DNA of 64,000 nucleotides from DATAYA01 sp963754235 (lineage in GTDB: Bacteria > Pseudomonadota > Alphaproteobacteria > Acetobacterales > Acetobacteraceae), in contig CAVWFK010000007.1 in the NCBI GenBank assembly GCA_963754235.1, forward strand, positions 1 through 64,000, written 5' to 3'. Within the stretch, counting starts at the first letter, position 1; the number at the start of each line of letters is the position of its first letter. A program made the position numbers and the translations under genes. Below, in pieces: positions 17,667 to 26,604 of the stretch. The notes under the pieces are model-generated. The model was not told the origin of the DNA, searched no databases, and was given only the letters and a program-made list of their open reading frames with translations.

Positions 17667-18701
17667 TCAGGCCGCGGCCATGAACCTGTCGGTCTCCGGA
17701 AACGGTGGCGCCGCCACGGTTGCCCAGCAGCGGACAATCGGATCGCCGGTGTTGACGACCCGGTGCGCCCAGACCAGCCCCGCGGTGCCGGCATCGGGCG
17801 AGCGAATCACCTCAACCAGGTCGCCGAACACATTGCGGATTTCGGCAATCTCCTGCCCGGCCGCGACCTGGTCGCCGGGCATGACTTTCAGCCGCACCAG
17901 GCCAGCCCTTCGGGCTCGCATGAGGAACCGCGTCGTCGCCATCCGGCGCGGGCGGGAAAAGCGCGGTTCGCCTTCGATCATCCTGAGATAGCGCATGACG
18001 TTGCGCAGTCCCGCGAGATGCACCTCGACGTCGGCCTCCTCCAGCGAGCCATTGCTTCCTGCCTCCGCCAGGATCGACACGACACCTTTCCGGCTGGCCT
18101 CGAGCGTCAGATAGCCCGCATTCGGCGGCAGCGCCGTCCCGTCCCGATAGAGGGCAACCAACTCCGGGCTGTACAGCCTCGCCAATGCCTCCCCTTCCCG
18201 GTCGCGCTCCGGATCGCCGCTCATGGCATAGCCGGCGAAGGGCAACAGCATTTCACCGAGGTCGCCGCCGTGCAGGTCGATGTGGTAGCGCGCCTTGAGA
18301 ATGACATCGTGAAAAAGGCGCCAGGCGAGCACTTCCGACAATGAACCGCTCTCTGCGCCGGGGGCAATCTTGTTCAGGTTGAGCCCGTCAATCGGCGAAA
18401 CAAATCCCGACCGGCTTTCAAACATGTGCATATTGACGACCGGCACCGCGAGCACCGCGCCGCTCATCTCTTGTGGGCGGAGCTCGCCCAACAGGCGCAT
18501 CAGAGCGTCGATCGCCGGGTATTCCGTCGCGTGCACGCCTGCGGTCAGGCACAGGACGGGCCCTCGCTCCCGCCCGTTGATCAGGACGAGCGGAATTTGA
18601 ATGGGACCAGTCGCTGTCTCGCCGATATCGAGGAAGCCGCGCACCCGCTCGCCGGGCCGCGCGGCCAGATCGCCCACTTGGATAAGCTCGTCCTTGCGCA
18701 T
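17667..18701 (-). CDS. Succinylglutamate desuccinylase/aspartoacylase family protein
   Basis: 344-residue M14-like zinc deacylase. The start at 18701 (MRKDELIQVGDL) is preferred because GGAGGG lies about 7 bases before it; upstream ATGs in the same frame would overlap the PotC-like gene. Zinc-site motifs: TAGVHATEYPAIDALM (His, Glu) and YHIDLHGGDLGE (His). The DGLNLNKIAPG motif takes the place of the usual DLNR. The C-terminal part has VWAHRVVNTGDPIVRCW. It is a second, only distantly similar, member of the family found at 10125-11063. It lies between the transporter genes and a PhnW-like aminotransferase, which suggests deacylation followed by transamination of an imported N-acyl amine (inference). 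Confidence 0.85.
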   Translation of the reverse strand: MRKDELIQVGDLAARPGERVRGFLDIGETATGPIQIPLVLINGRERGPVLCLTAGVHATEYPAIDALMRLLGELRPQEMSGAVLAVPVVNMHMFESRSGFVSPIDGLNLNKIAPGAESGSLSEVLAWRLFHDVILKARYHIDLHGGDLGEMLLPFAGYAMSGDPERDREGEALARLYSPELVALYRDGTALPPNAGYLTLEASRKGVVSILAEAGSNGSLEEADVEVHLAGLRNVMRYLRMIEGEPRFSRPRRMATTRFLMRARRAGLVRLKVMPGDQVAAGQEIAEIRNVFGDLVEVIRSPDAGTAGLVWAHRVVNTGDPIVRCWATVAAPPFPETDRFMAAA

Positions 18702-18726
18702 TCCGGAACCCTCCATGAAGATGATG

Positions 18727-19561
18727 TCACTTCTCCGTCCGCAGCCGTCTGGCACGGCGGCGAAGCAGTTCAACTGCCGTCAGCAAGAGCGCCGAGACGA
18801 CGATCAGGATCGTGGCGACGGCGGTGATCGTGGGACTGATCAGCTCACGAACGCCGTCGAACATCTGCAACGGTAGGGTGCGCTGGGCAGGGCCGGCGAG
18901 GAGGATCGCCGTGATCAGCTCGTCGAAGGAGACGGTGAATGCGAACAGGGCGCCCGACAGCACGCCCGGTGCGATCAGCGGCAGCACCACACGCAGAAAC
19001 ACTCCGACCGGCGTGGCGCCGAGGCTCGCCCCCGCACGGATAAGGCTCGCGTCGAACCCCAGCAAGGTCGCCGAGACGACCACGACTACGAACGGCACAG
19101 CCAGCACCGTCTGAGCCAGGATCAGGCCAAGATAGGAGTTGGCGAGACCGAGCGGCGCGAACAGAAAGTAGATGCCGATCGCAGTGATGATCACCGGCAC
19201 AATCATTGGCGCGAGGGCAAGGCCGGTGATGACCGCCTTGAGCGGCGAGCGCCGCAGCCGTACCAGGCCCACGGCTGCGAGCGTCCCCATCGGCGTGGCC
19301 AGCGCCACCACCGCAAGTGCCACCAGCACGCTGTTCTCGAGTGCTGGAATCCATAATGGGGAGAACAGGAACTCTCGGTACCAGCGCAGCGAGAAGCCGG
19401 CCAGCGGATAGTTGAGGAACGGGCCGGAATTGAACGAAAGCGGAATTACCGCCAGAATCGGGCACTACGAGAAACAGCAGAACGGCGGCGCAATAGACGC
19501 GGAGGAGAACGCGTCCCGCCCGCTCGCTGGGAGCCGCATACACGGCGGACGTCATCATCAT
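18727..19561 (-). pseudogene. ABC permease (PotC-like), one extra C
   Basis: Second permease, starting at 19561 (MMMTSAVYAAPSERAG) with ATGA overlap to PotB. After CAAVLLFLVV the run CCC near 19463 must be CC. The frame then reads VPILAVIPLSFNSGPFLNYP and onward intact: LAVVALATPMGTLAAVGLVR, MIVPVIITAIGIYFLFAPLG, the EAA loop LIRAGASLGATPVGVFLRVV and SGALFAFTVSFDELITAILL. It ends RRRARRLRTEK. Otherwise full length (about 277 residues). Confidence 0.82.
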
Positions 19562-20817
19562 TCCTGGCCGAGCCCCGATGCGCGGCCGCGGGCCAGGATC
19601 CCGTAGAGCAGGGAGAGAACGAGGGTCGCCACCAGCAGAATGAGGCTGAGGGCGGCGGCCAGGCCCCAGTTCAAGGTCTGGTTGGTGTAGAACAGGATAA
19701 AATAGGCGATCATCTGGTCCCGAGCCCCGCCGACCAGCGCTGGCGTGGTGTAGAAGCCGATCGCCAGAATGAAGACGAGCAGGCAACCGGCACTGATGCC
19801 CGGCAAGGTTTGGGGCAGATAAATCCGCCGGAACGCCACCAGCGGCCCGGCGCCGAGCGAGCGGGCCGCCCGCATGCTCACCGGCGAGAGTGTGCGCATC
19901 ACCCCGTAGATCGGCAGCACCATGAACGGGAGCAGGACGTAAATCATGGCAATGTAGACGCCGGCGCGATTGTAGATGAGCTGCATCGGCTGAGAGATGA
20001 GACCGAGCCAGTGCAGCGTCGTGTTGACGACACCTCCGCGCTGCAGCAGCACGACCCACGCCGTTGTCCGCACGAGCACCGACGTCCAGAACGGCAGCAG
20101 GACCACGATCAGCAAGAGGTTTCCGACCCGAGCCGGTACCGTCGCCAGCAGATAGGCCAGCGGATAGCCGAGGAGCAGGGCCGCGACGGTCACCACGAGC
20201 GCGATCTCGAACGTGCGCAGGAACACGTCGATGAAGATCCGTTGGTCGGGCGGCACCGGCACGATCCGGCCGTGGGCGTCCGTGTGCCGATCGAGTGCGC
20301 CCAGCAGATAGAAGCCGGTGACGGTATGCGAGGCGCGACGGATGGCGGCCCAGGTGCGGGGCTCGGTCCATCGCTGGTCGATCGCAGCGAGCTTCGGCAG
20401 ACGGATGCCCGATCCTGGCAGATGGCGCGCCGTCTTGAAGATCAGGCCACGGAACCCGTCGACGTCGTAGTTGAGGCGGTTCGCGACCACGCCAAGCCTG
20501 CCCACCCCTCTTGCCTCAGCCAGCTCTTTCGTGAACTGCTCGACGGTGGCGGCAGTGGGCAGATTGCCGTCCGTCCATCGTCGCATCAGAGCCGCGGTTC
20601 GGGGCAAGACGCTCGCAAGGCTCGGGTCGACGAAGCTGCCGGTCAGCATGAGGCCGACCGGCAGCACGAAGCCCGCCAACAGGAACACCCCGAGCGGCGC
20701 GATCAGGGCAAGCGCCCGCAGCCGCTCGCGCCGTGTGACGCGCCGCAGAGCCGCGCGCAGTGCCGGACTCCCGGCGGGAGCGAAGTCCCACCCCGTGCTC
20801 TCTGCCGCATCCGCCAT
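19558..20817 (-). CDS. ABC permease (PotB-like)
   Basis: Intact 419-residue inner-membrane permease. TM1 is RALALIAPLGVFLLAGFVLP; a long periplasmic segment of about 115 residues follows before FEIALVVTVAALLLGYPLAY. Later come LLLIVVLLPFWTSVLVRTTA, AMIYVLLPFMVLPIYGVMRT and the EAA loop MRAARSLGAGPLVAFRRIYL. The enlarged loop between TM1 and TM2 is typical of polyamine/opine-type permeases of this group. The stop overlaps the PotC start (ATGA). Confidence 0.88.
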   Translation of the reverse strand: MADAAESTGWDFAPAGSPALRAALRRVTRRERLRALALIAPLGVFLLAGFVLPVGLMLTGSFVDPSLASVLPRTAALMRRWTDGNLPTAATVEQFTKELAEARGVGRLGVVANRLNYDVDGFRGLIFKTARHLPGSGIRLPKLAAIDQRWTEPRTWAAIRRASHTVTGFYLLGALDRHTDAHGRIVPVPPDQRIFIDVFLRTFEIALVVTVAALLLGYPLAYLLATVPARVGNLLLIVVLLPFWTSVLVRTTAWVVLLQRGGVVNTTLHWLGLISQPMQLIYNRAGVYIAMIYVLLPFMVLPIYGVMRTLSPVSMRAARSLGAGPLVAFRRIYLPQTLPGISAGCLLVFILAIGFYTTPALVGGARDQMIAYFILFYTNQTLNWGLAAALSLILLVATLVLSLLYGILARGRASGLGQE

Positions 20818-20846
20818 CGGCTCGCTTCAGGCGCCGGGACGATCCG

Positions 20847-21919
20847 CTATTGCGCGGCCCAGGCGTTAAAGCGCTTGGTCAGTGCGTCGCCGTGCTCGAC
20901 CCAAAATTCCGCGTCAACAGGGGCTGCGTGTGCCATGTTGGCCGCGTAGGTCGGCAAGTCAGCTGCGATTTTAGGATGCTTGGCAGCAAGCTCCTCGATC
21001 GCTTGCTTGTTGGTAGACCCCTCGGGGATCAAAAGCGGCAGCAGCTCCTGGTGCTCAGGCTCGGACATGTACTGAATGAAGCGCATCGCCTCGCTCTTGT
21101 TCGAGCTGTTCTTCAAGATCGTCCAGAAGTCCACGGCGTAGAGACTGCCGTTCCAGACGAACTTGAAGTGCGTGCCGTTCTGTCGGTTGAGCGTGATGAG
21201 CCGTGCCGGGGTCGCCACCGCCATGGCCAGCTCGCCCGAGTGCAGCATCCCGGGCACCTGAGAAAGCGCGCCCCACCAGACGATATTCGGCTTCAGCTCA
21301 TCGAGCATATGGAACGCCCGGTCCACTCCCGCCGGTGTGGATAGCACCTTATAGACGTCCTGCGGCTGCACGCCGTCAGCCATCACCGCGTATTCCAGAG
21401 AATATTTCGCCGTCTTGCGCATCCCACGCTTGCCCGGGAACTTTTTGACATTCCAGAAATCCGCCCAGGACCCCGGCGCGTCACCCGTCCTTGTAATGAT
21501 CGCCGTCGTAGGCCAGACCTTGCGACCAGACTTCGGTGCCGACACCGCAATCGCTTACCCCAGCGGCGATGAACTTGTCGCGGCCGCCGAGCATCTTCCA
21601 GTTGATCGGCTCGAACAGTCCCTCCTCGCAGCCAAGGAGGACCTCATCGACCTCGACCTGTACCACGTCCCAGTTGGAGTGGCCGCCCTCGACCTTGGTG
21701 CGAAGGATCCCAATGCCCCCGCTCCATGAGTTCCTGGAGTACTTTGATGTGGTTCGCGTCGGCGAAAGGCTCGTAATAGACCTTACTCTGTGCCGCTTGT
21801 GACGGACCGCCCCACCCGGTGACCGTCAGCGGACGTGCGCTCGCCGCCGGTGCCCAGGCCGCCCCAAGGGCGGCCATGCCGAAGGCAAACGCGATGGAGA
21901 CAGGCAGCTTCGAAGTCAT
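20847..21919 (-). pseudogene. ABC extracellular solute-binding protein (PotD-like), two frameshifts
   Basis: Periplasmic binding protein. The start at 21919 has a strong AAGGAGG 7 bases upstream. The signal peptide SIAFAFGMAALGAAWAPAAS is followed by LTVTGWGGPSQAAQSKVYYE. The frame changes near 21725 (after KVLQEL) to NWDVVQVEVDEVLLGCEEGL, and again near 21505. It then runs intact through PGSWADFWNVKKFPGKRGMR and YAVDFWTILKNSSNKSEAMR to DALTKRFNAWAAQ. The family is the polyamine-binding PotD/spermidine-putrescine type. Ligand unknown. Confidence 0.82.
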
Positions 21920-21960
21920 GACGTCCTCCTTGCGATCTGTTGGTCGGTTGTCCTCACGCG

Positions 21961-23140
21961 CTATCCGTCATCGAGGGCCCGGCAATCGCGGATGCGCCAG
22001 CCGATCGGCACTATGTCACCCGCGGTAAGCGATCGCTCCCGCTCGACGTTCGGGACTTTAACGACAAAGCCGCGTTCGCCGCAGACCCGCAGGTGGACGC
22101 GGATGTGATCGCCGTGATAGATCAGCTCCTCAACCGTCGCATCGACGACGTTCTCGCACTGCCCTGGACGCGGAGCGAGGATTACGCGCTCTGGTCTGAT
22201 CGAAAGGATCGTGCGCGCACCCGTCTCGCCGCAGACCGGGAGCGCAAAGATGCGGGCCCCCGACCGGGTTTCGACCACGCAGCGCCCACCCTCGATCGCG
22301 ATGATGCGGCCGCGCAGCCGGCTGCTCTCGCCGATGAACTGGGCGACGAAGGCGGTCATCGGCTGCTCGTAGAGGGTCGCCGCGGGTGCCACCTGCTGGA
22401 TCATGCCGTCGCGGAACACCGCGATCCGATCGGACATGGTCAGCGCTTCGGATTGGTCATGCGTGACATAGACCACGGTAAGCTCGAGATCGCGCTGGAT
22501 GTGCTTGATCTCGAGCTGAAGCTGCTCGCGAAGCTGCTTGTCGAGCGAGCCGAGCGGCTCGTCCATCAGCACCAGGTCGGGACGGAACACCAGCGCCCGG
22601 GCGAGTCCCACGCGTTGCTGCTGACCGCCGGAAAGCTGCAGGGGACGACGGGCCTCCAATCCTTGGAGCTGCACCAATGCGAGCGCGTCGCTCACGCGGC
22701 GGCGGATCTCGGCCTTGGGCCGGCGCCGGACTGAGAGCGGGAACGCGACATTCTCGGCCACACTCAAATGTGGAAACAGCGCGTAGTTCTGAAACACCAC
22801 GCCGATGTTCCGCCGGTGCGCAGGGATGCGCGAGAGGGAGCGGCCCTTGAGCCGGATGTCGCCCCCGGTCGGCGCCTCGAAACCAGCCAGCATCATCAGC
22901 GTGGTCGTCTTCCCGGAGCCAGACGGGCCCAAAAGCGTCAGGAACTCACCTCTTCTGAATAGCGAGACTGAGCTCCCTGACTGCCAGCCGCTCCCCGTCA
23001 TAGGTCTTGCTGACGTTGTCGAACTCGACCAGGGCTTCCGGCGCCGCCACTCCCGTCACACCCCTCGGCGGGTCGCCACGTTCCGCCTCCTGCTCGACCG
23101 TCACTGCGTGTGGTTTCTCGGTGACGCCCGGGAATGCCAT
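21961..23140 (-). pseudogene. ABC ATPase (PotA-like), one extra A
   Basis: ATP-binding subunit of the PotA/B/C/D set. The N-terminus ALVEFDNVSKTYDGERLAVR is in one frame. An extra A near 22953 breaks LSLAIQ-RGEF. After that the frame is intact: LLGPSGSGKTTTLMMLAGFE (Walker A), VVFQNYALFPHLSVAENVAF (Q-loop), LSGGQQQRVGLARALVF (signature), DLVLMDEPLGSLD (Walker B) and VVYVTHDQSEALTMSDRIAV (His switch). A TOBE domain (ILSIRPERVILAPRPGQC) is at the C-terminus. It lies between the aminotransferase and the binding-protein genes, all on the minus strand. Confidence 0.85.
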
Positions 23141-23159
23141 GGGGCCGATCCCGCCCTAG

Positions 23160-23185
23160 CTCGCTTCGCGCGTCAGCGAAGCGAG
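23160..23185. other. Intercistronic stem-loop over the aminotransferase stop
   Basis: CTCGCTTCGC (23160-23169) and GCGAAGCGAG (23176-23185) form a perfect 10-bp stem with a 6-base loop. The aminotransferase stop codon (23173-23175) sits in the loop. No U-run follows on either strand, so it is not a standard terminator. It may stabilise or process the mRNA between the aminotransferase and transporter cistrons. Confidence 0.5.
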
Positions 23186-24400
23186 TGATAAGCGGCGGCG
23201 AGGCGACTCACGCCCTCGTCGATCTCGGAAGGTGCTGCATGACTATAGGCAAGCCGCATGTAGTCCTTGGGCGAACCCTGGTTTCTGGGGTAGCGGGCTT
23301 CGCCGACCGCGAAGAACTTGCTGCCGGGTGTCACCACGACACCGCCTTCCCGCGCCCGTGCCGCGAGCTCGTCGGTATCGGTGCCGCCCGGGAATTTCAG
23401 CCAAATGTAATAGCCGCCCTGCGGCATGGAGAAAGTGACTTCGGGCAGGTCTCGCCGCAGCGCCGCCGCCATGTGGTCGCGATGCGCGGCGTAGGTGGTG
23501 CGCACGCGCTCAAGATGGGAGGCGAGCCCGCCGGCACGGCAAAATTCGACGATGATGCGTTGCGTGAGCGGGCAGGTGCCGCCGTCGCTCTTGAGCTGGG
23601 CCATCCGCGCCAGCATCGCCGGCGCCCCAGTGATCCAGCCGATCCTGAGACCCGGGGCCATCAGCTTCGAAAACGTCCCGAGCGTAAAGACGATCCCCTC
23701 CCGGTCCAGGGCCTTGAATGAGGGCTCGGAGCGGCCCTCGAACCGGACCTTTCGATAGGGACTGTCCTCGACGATCGGGATTCCGGCGGCCGCGGCGACT
23801 TCGATCAGGGCCTCGCGCCGCCGTCGCGACATGTTGGCCCCGGTCGGATTATGGAAGTCAGGGATGTCGTAAATGAACTTGGGCGGCTTCAGACCTTCGC
23901 GTCGGCGCTCGCGCAAGCCGCTCCGAGAGCGCCGTGACATCGAGCCCCTCCTCATCCTGGCCGATTTCGACGAAGGTCACGCCAAAGCTGCGGAAGATCG
24001 GGATGGCCGTGAAATAGGTGGGTGCGGTCACGACGATCGCATCATCCTCATCGAGCAGCAGACGGCAGATGAGGTCGAGCCCGTGCTTGGCGCCGTTGAC
24101 GACCAGCACGTCGTCGGCCGAGACCTCCGCGCCATCCTCCCGCATGTACGAGGCGATCCAGTCGCGCAGCGCCGGAAGGCCCGGGCGGGGCGCGTACTGC
24201 AGCGTCTCCGCGCGGTAGGTGGTAAGCGCGCGCTCCGCCGCCTCCCTCAGATCCGGAAGGATTCCCGGAAAGGCGTGACCGGAATCGAATGCGATCACGT
24301 CGTCTGGCGCGTTGGGGGAAGCGGCGGATGGGAGGCGCGCGGCCCGGCGCGCCAGCGTGGTTGCTTGCACGAGGTCTTCCTCCCGATCTTGTACGGACAT
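23173..24400 (-). pseudogene. PLP-dependent aminotransferase (class I, MocR/LysN-like), one frameshift
   Basis: First gene of the operon that runs to 16.5 kb. The N-terminal half has FDSGHAFPGILPDLREAAER, TLQYAPRPGLPALRDWIASY and LVVNGAKHGLDLICRLLLDE. A frame change lies near 23915. The second half reads FIYDIPDFHNPTGANMSRRR (Asn-Pro-Thr-Gly loop), IVEDSPYRKVRF (Asp-x-x-Tyr), FTLGTFSKLMAPGLRIGWIT (PLP lysine) and SMPQGGYYIWLKFPGG. These are signatures of 2-aminoadipate/valine-pyruvate-type fold-I aminotransferases. It lacks an N-terminal GntR domain, unlike MocR proteins. It probably transaminates an amino acid derived from the imported substrate (inference). Confidence 0.83.
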
Positions 24401-24455
24401 ACTCGGACGTCAGGCCGGCCCCCGAGTCAAGCCCAAAAGCAATAGGTCCCGTGCA

Positions 24456-24483
24456 TATAGCGGGCCCCGGGATTGGGGCTATA
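24456..24483. promoter_or_regulatory. Inverted repeat in divergent GntR/aminotransferase promoter region
   Basis: TATAGC (24456-24461) and GCTATA (24478-24483) form an inverted repeat with a GC-rich centre. It lies between the aminotransferase start at 24400 (minus) and the GntR gene at 24514 (plus). It is a candidate operator or AT-rich -10 pair. The support is modest. Confidence 0.35.
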
Positions 24484-24513
24484 ACATCGGAACGGGCGAG
24501 CGCGAGGTGACCG

Positions 24514-25269
24514 TTGGACCAGGACGTGCAGCAGGGCCAGGGCCGGACGGCGCCCGCGATGCCCAAGTATCAGCGGGTTGCGGACGATCTGATGCGCCAG
24601 ATCACGAGCGGCGCCTATCCCGTCGGATCGCTGCTGCCGCGGGAGGTCGAGCTCTCGGCCCACTACCGCATCACGCGGCACACGGTGCGCGAAGCGCTCC
24701 GGCGCCTGGACGAGGTCGGGCTCATCTCACGCCGGCGCCGGGCGGGCACATCCGTGATCGCCGCGAGGCCCAGCGCCAACTACCGCCAGCCGACCAACTC
24801 GATCGAGGACCTCCTGCAATATGGCGAGGACACGCGGGTGAAGCTTCTGCGCCTGCGGCGCATTCGCTGTAACATGCCGTTCGCCACTCTGCTGGAGTGT
24901 GATATCCAAACCGAATGGATGCGAGCGGAAACCCTGCGCGCGCCGGTCGGTGGTCTGCCGATTTGCCTGACCACGAGCTATATCATTGCCGATCTGCCTG
25001 AGATCGAAACCGTCGTGAGTAAGCTTGAGGGTCCCATATCCGCACTGCTGGAGCACCGCTATGGCTTGCGAATCACACGCATCGACCAGAGCATCCAGGC
25101 GGTACAACTGAAGAAGCGTGAAGCCCGGCTGCTTGGCGCTAAGCTCGGCGACTCGGCTTTGCGGGCCATCAGGCGTTACTACGATCCCGCGCGGCGCCTG
25201 ATTGAGTTATCCGACGCGATCCATCCGAGCAAACGATTTACCTACATCACTCAGCTTGTGCGGGATTGA
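24514..25269 (+). CDS. GntR family regulator with UTRA domain (HutC type)
   Basis: Intact 251-residue regulator. The TTG at 24514 is the longest start; an ATG at 24559 (MPKYQRVADDLMRQITSGAY) begins right at the conserved domain and may be the real one. The winged helix has LPREVELSAHYRITRHTVRE and GLISRRRRAGTSVIAARPSA. The UTRA effector domain follows (SALLEHRYGLRITRIDQSIQ, LRAIRRYYDPARRLIELSDA). It is divergent from the 24.4-16.5 kb operon and is its likely regulator. Confidence 0.88.
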   Translation: MDQDVQQGQGRTAPAMPKYQRVADDLMRQITSGAYPVGSLLPREVELSAHYRITRHTVREALRRLDEVGLISRRRRAGTSVIAARPSANYRQPTNSIEDLLQYGEDTRVKLLRLRRIRCNMPFATLLECDIQTEWMRAETLRAPVGGLPICLTTSYIIADLPEIETVVSKLEGPISALLEHRYGLRITRIDQSIQAVQLKKREARLLGAKLGDSALRAIRRYYDPARRLIELSDAIHPSKRFTYITQLVRD

Positions 25270-25348
25270 TCTCGCGGAGCTGAGTGAGGAGGCTTTTCCT
25301 CGAGATTACGAACCGATGCGGGTGCTGTTGCTGCGCCTCCGCTCGGGA

Positions 25349-26485
25349 TCACCGATGAGGCAATGGCGGTGTTCGCGGTGTGGCTGCCCGCAGCGTCTCG
25401 AGGGTGCGCCGCGTGTGGCGGATCGCCGTCTCGGCGAAGGCGATCGCGTTCTCAAGTCCGGCGGTGTCGAACTCGCGCCGCTCGAGCGGGGTGAGCGGCG
25501 CGGGCGGAAGCGGCGGCGCCGCGTCCTCATCGGCCGCCTGTGTCGGCGGCCGGCCCCGGCCGCGGCCGGGCTGCGGCCGGTACGGTGGGGCGGTGGCGCC
25601 GCGCAGCGGCGCGAGGCCGGCGAGGCCGTAGAGGCGGCGCCGGCTGCGATTGCTGACCTCGACGGCGATCCCGGCCTGGCAGAACTGCGCGAGCAGGAGT
25701 CCGGCGTTCTTGACCGCCATGGTCAGCCCCGCTGCGAGCGAGGTGGCGGAGAGCAGCGGCGTGGCGGCCATCAGGTCGATGGCGGCGGCGGCGCGGGAGT
25801 TTTTCCGCCGGCCGGCGACGGCGCGGCGGGCGGCGATCCAGGTGCGCTCCAGATCGAACAGCAACTGCAGCGCGTCGGCGGCCTCGGCGGCGAGGGCGTG
25901 GAGGAATTCTGGGATCCAGGCCGTTTCTCCCCACGGCGTGTCGGGGCGCAAGGCCGCGACGCCGGTCAGCGGCACCGGGACACGGAGCAGACGATGGTGC
26001 ATCCAGTGGCGGATCAGGGCGGCGCGCAGCGGCGGACGGGCGCCGCCGGCGTTCAGCCAGGCGTGGCTGGCGCGGGCGGCGGCGAGCAACGGGGTGCCGG
26101 GGGCCGCGGCGAGCGTTGCTTCGGCGCGCTTGATCTCGCCCTCCTGGTCGAAGTCGGGGGCGGTCAGCCACTGGTGCTGGGTGAGGGCGCGGCGGGCGGC
26201 ATCGAACAGAAAACCGCGGTCGATGATGCGAAGAGAAGAATCCATGCGCAGCCGCAGGCCCTCGAGGAGGGCGGCGAGGTGCCAGGGGTCGATGGCGAAC
26301 CCGTCGACGGCGGCGTGGCGGCGGACGGCCTCGAGCCGGGCGCGGTGCAGGAAGGCCAGGGTGAGCGGGTGGCGATCGAGCGCCTGATCGAGGCGGGCGA
26401 GGGCGGCGGCGGCGTGCGTGAGGCCTGCTACAGTGGCCGGTGTGGCGCACGCGGTCGGCGCCGCCAGGCGCGATGACTCGAGCAT
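25349..26485 (-). CDS. RHE_PE00001 family protein (DUF1612 plus helix-turn-helix)
   Basis: Intact 378-residue protein of the RHE_PE00001 family, known mostly from rhizobial and other alphaproteobacterial plasmids; function unknown. The N-terminal part has ALARLDQALDRHPLTLAFLH and VRRHAAVDGFAIDPWHLAAL. The middle carries VPLTGVAALRPDTPWGETAW. The C-terminal helix-turn-helix segment is AIDLMAATPLLSATSLAAGL then VKNAGLLLAQFCQAGIAVEV, a winged-helix-like ending. A proline/arginine-rich linker follows. Its start lies 81 bases from the left end of the Tn3 transposon. Family assignment is from memory of these motifs. Confidence 0.72.
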   Translation of the reverse strand: MLESSRLAAPTACATPATVAGLTHAAAALARLDQALDRHPLTLAFLHRARLEAVRRHAAVDGFAIDPWHLAALLEGLRLRMDSSLRIIDRGFLFDAARRALTQHQWLTAPDFDQEGEIKRAEATLAAAPGTPLLAAARASHAWLNAGGARPPLRAALIRHWMHHRLLRVPVPLTGVAALRPDTPWGETAWIPEFLHALAAEAADALQLLFDLERTWIAARRAVAGRRKNSRAAAAIDLMAATPLLSATSLAAGLTMAVKNAGLLLAQFCQAGIAVEVSNRSRRRLYGLAGLAPLRGATAPPYRPQPGRGRGRPPTQAADEDAAPPLPPAPLTPLERREFDTAGLENAIAFAETAIRHTRRTLETLRAATPRTPPLPHR

Positions 26486-26566
26486 GTGTCCCCTCCCCCG
26501 GCTCGGCTGCGGCCGACCGCGCGGACCGTCGGTTTCCCGCGCCGCGCCGCGCTCCTCACCGTATCA

Positions 26567-26604
26567 GGGGTCGCCGCACGACTTGCGCAAAAGTGCCCGC
26601 TAAG
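26567..26604 (+). repeat. Tn3 left terminal inverted repeat
   Basis: 38-bp terminal repeat reading inward from GGGGTCGCCGCACGACTTGC. It pairs with 30300-30337 in inverted orientation. The tnpA stop codon (26600-26602, minus strand) lies in its inner end. Confidence 0.88.
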
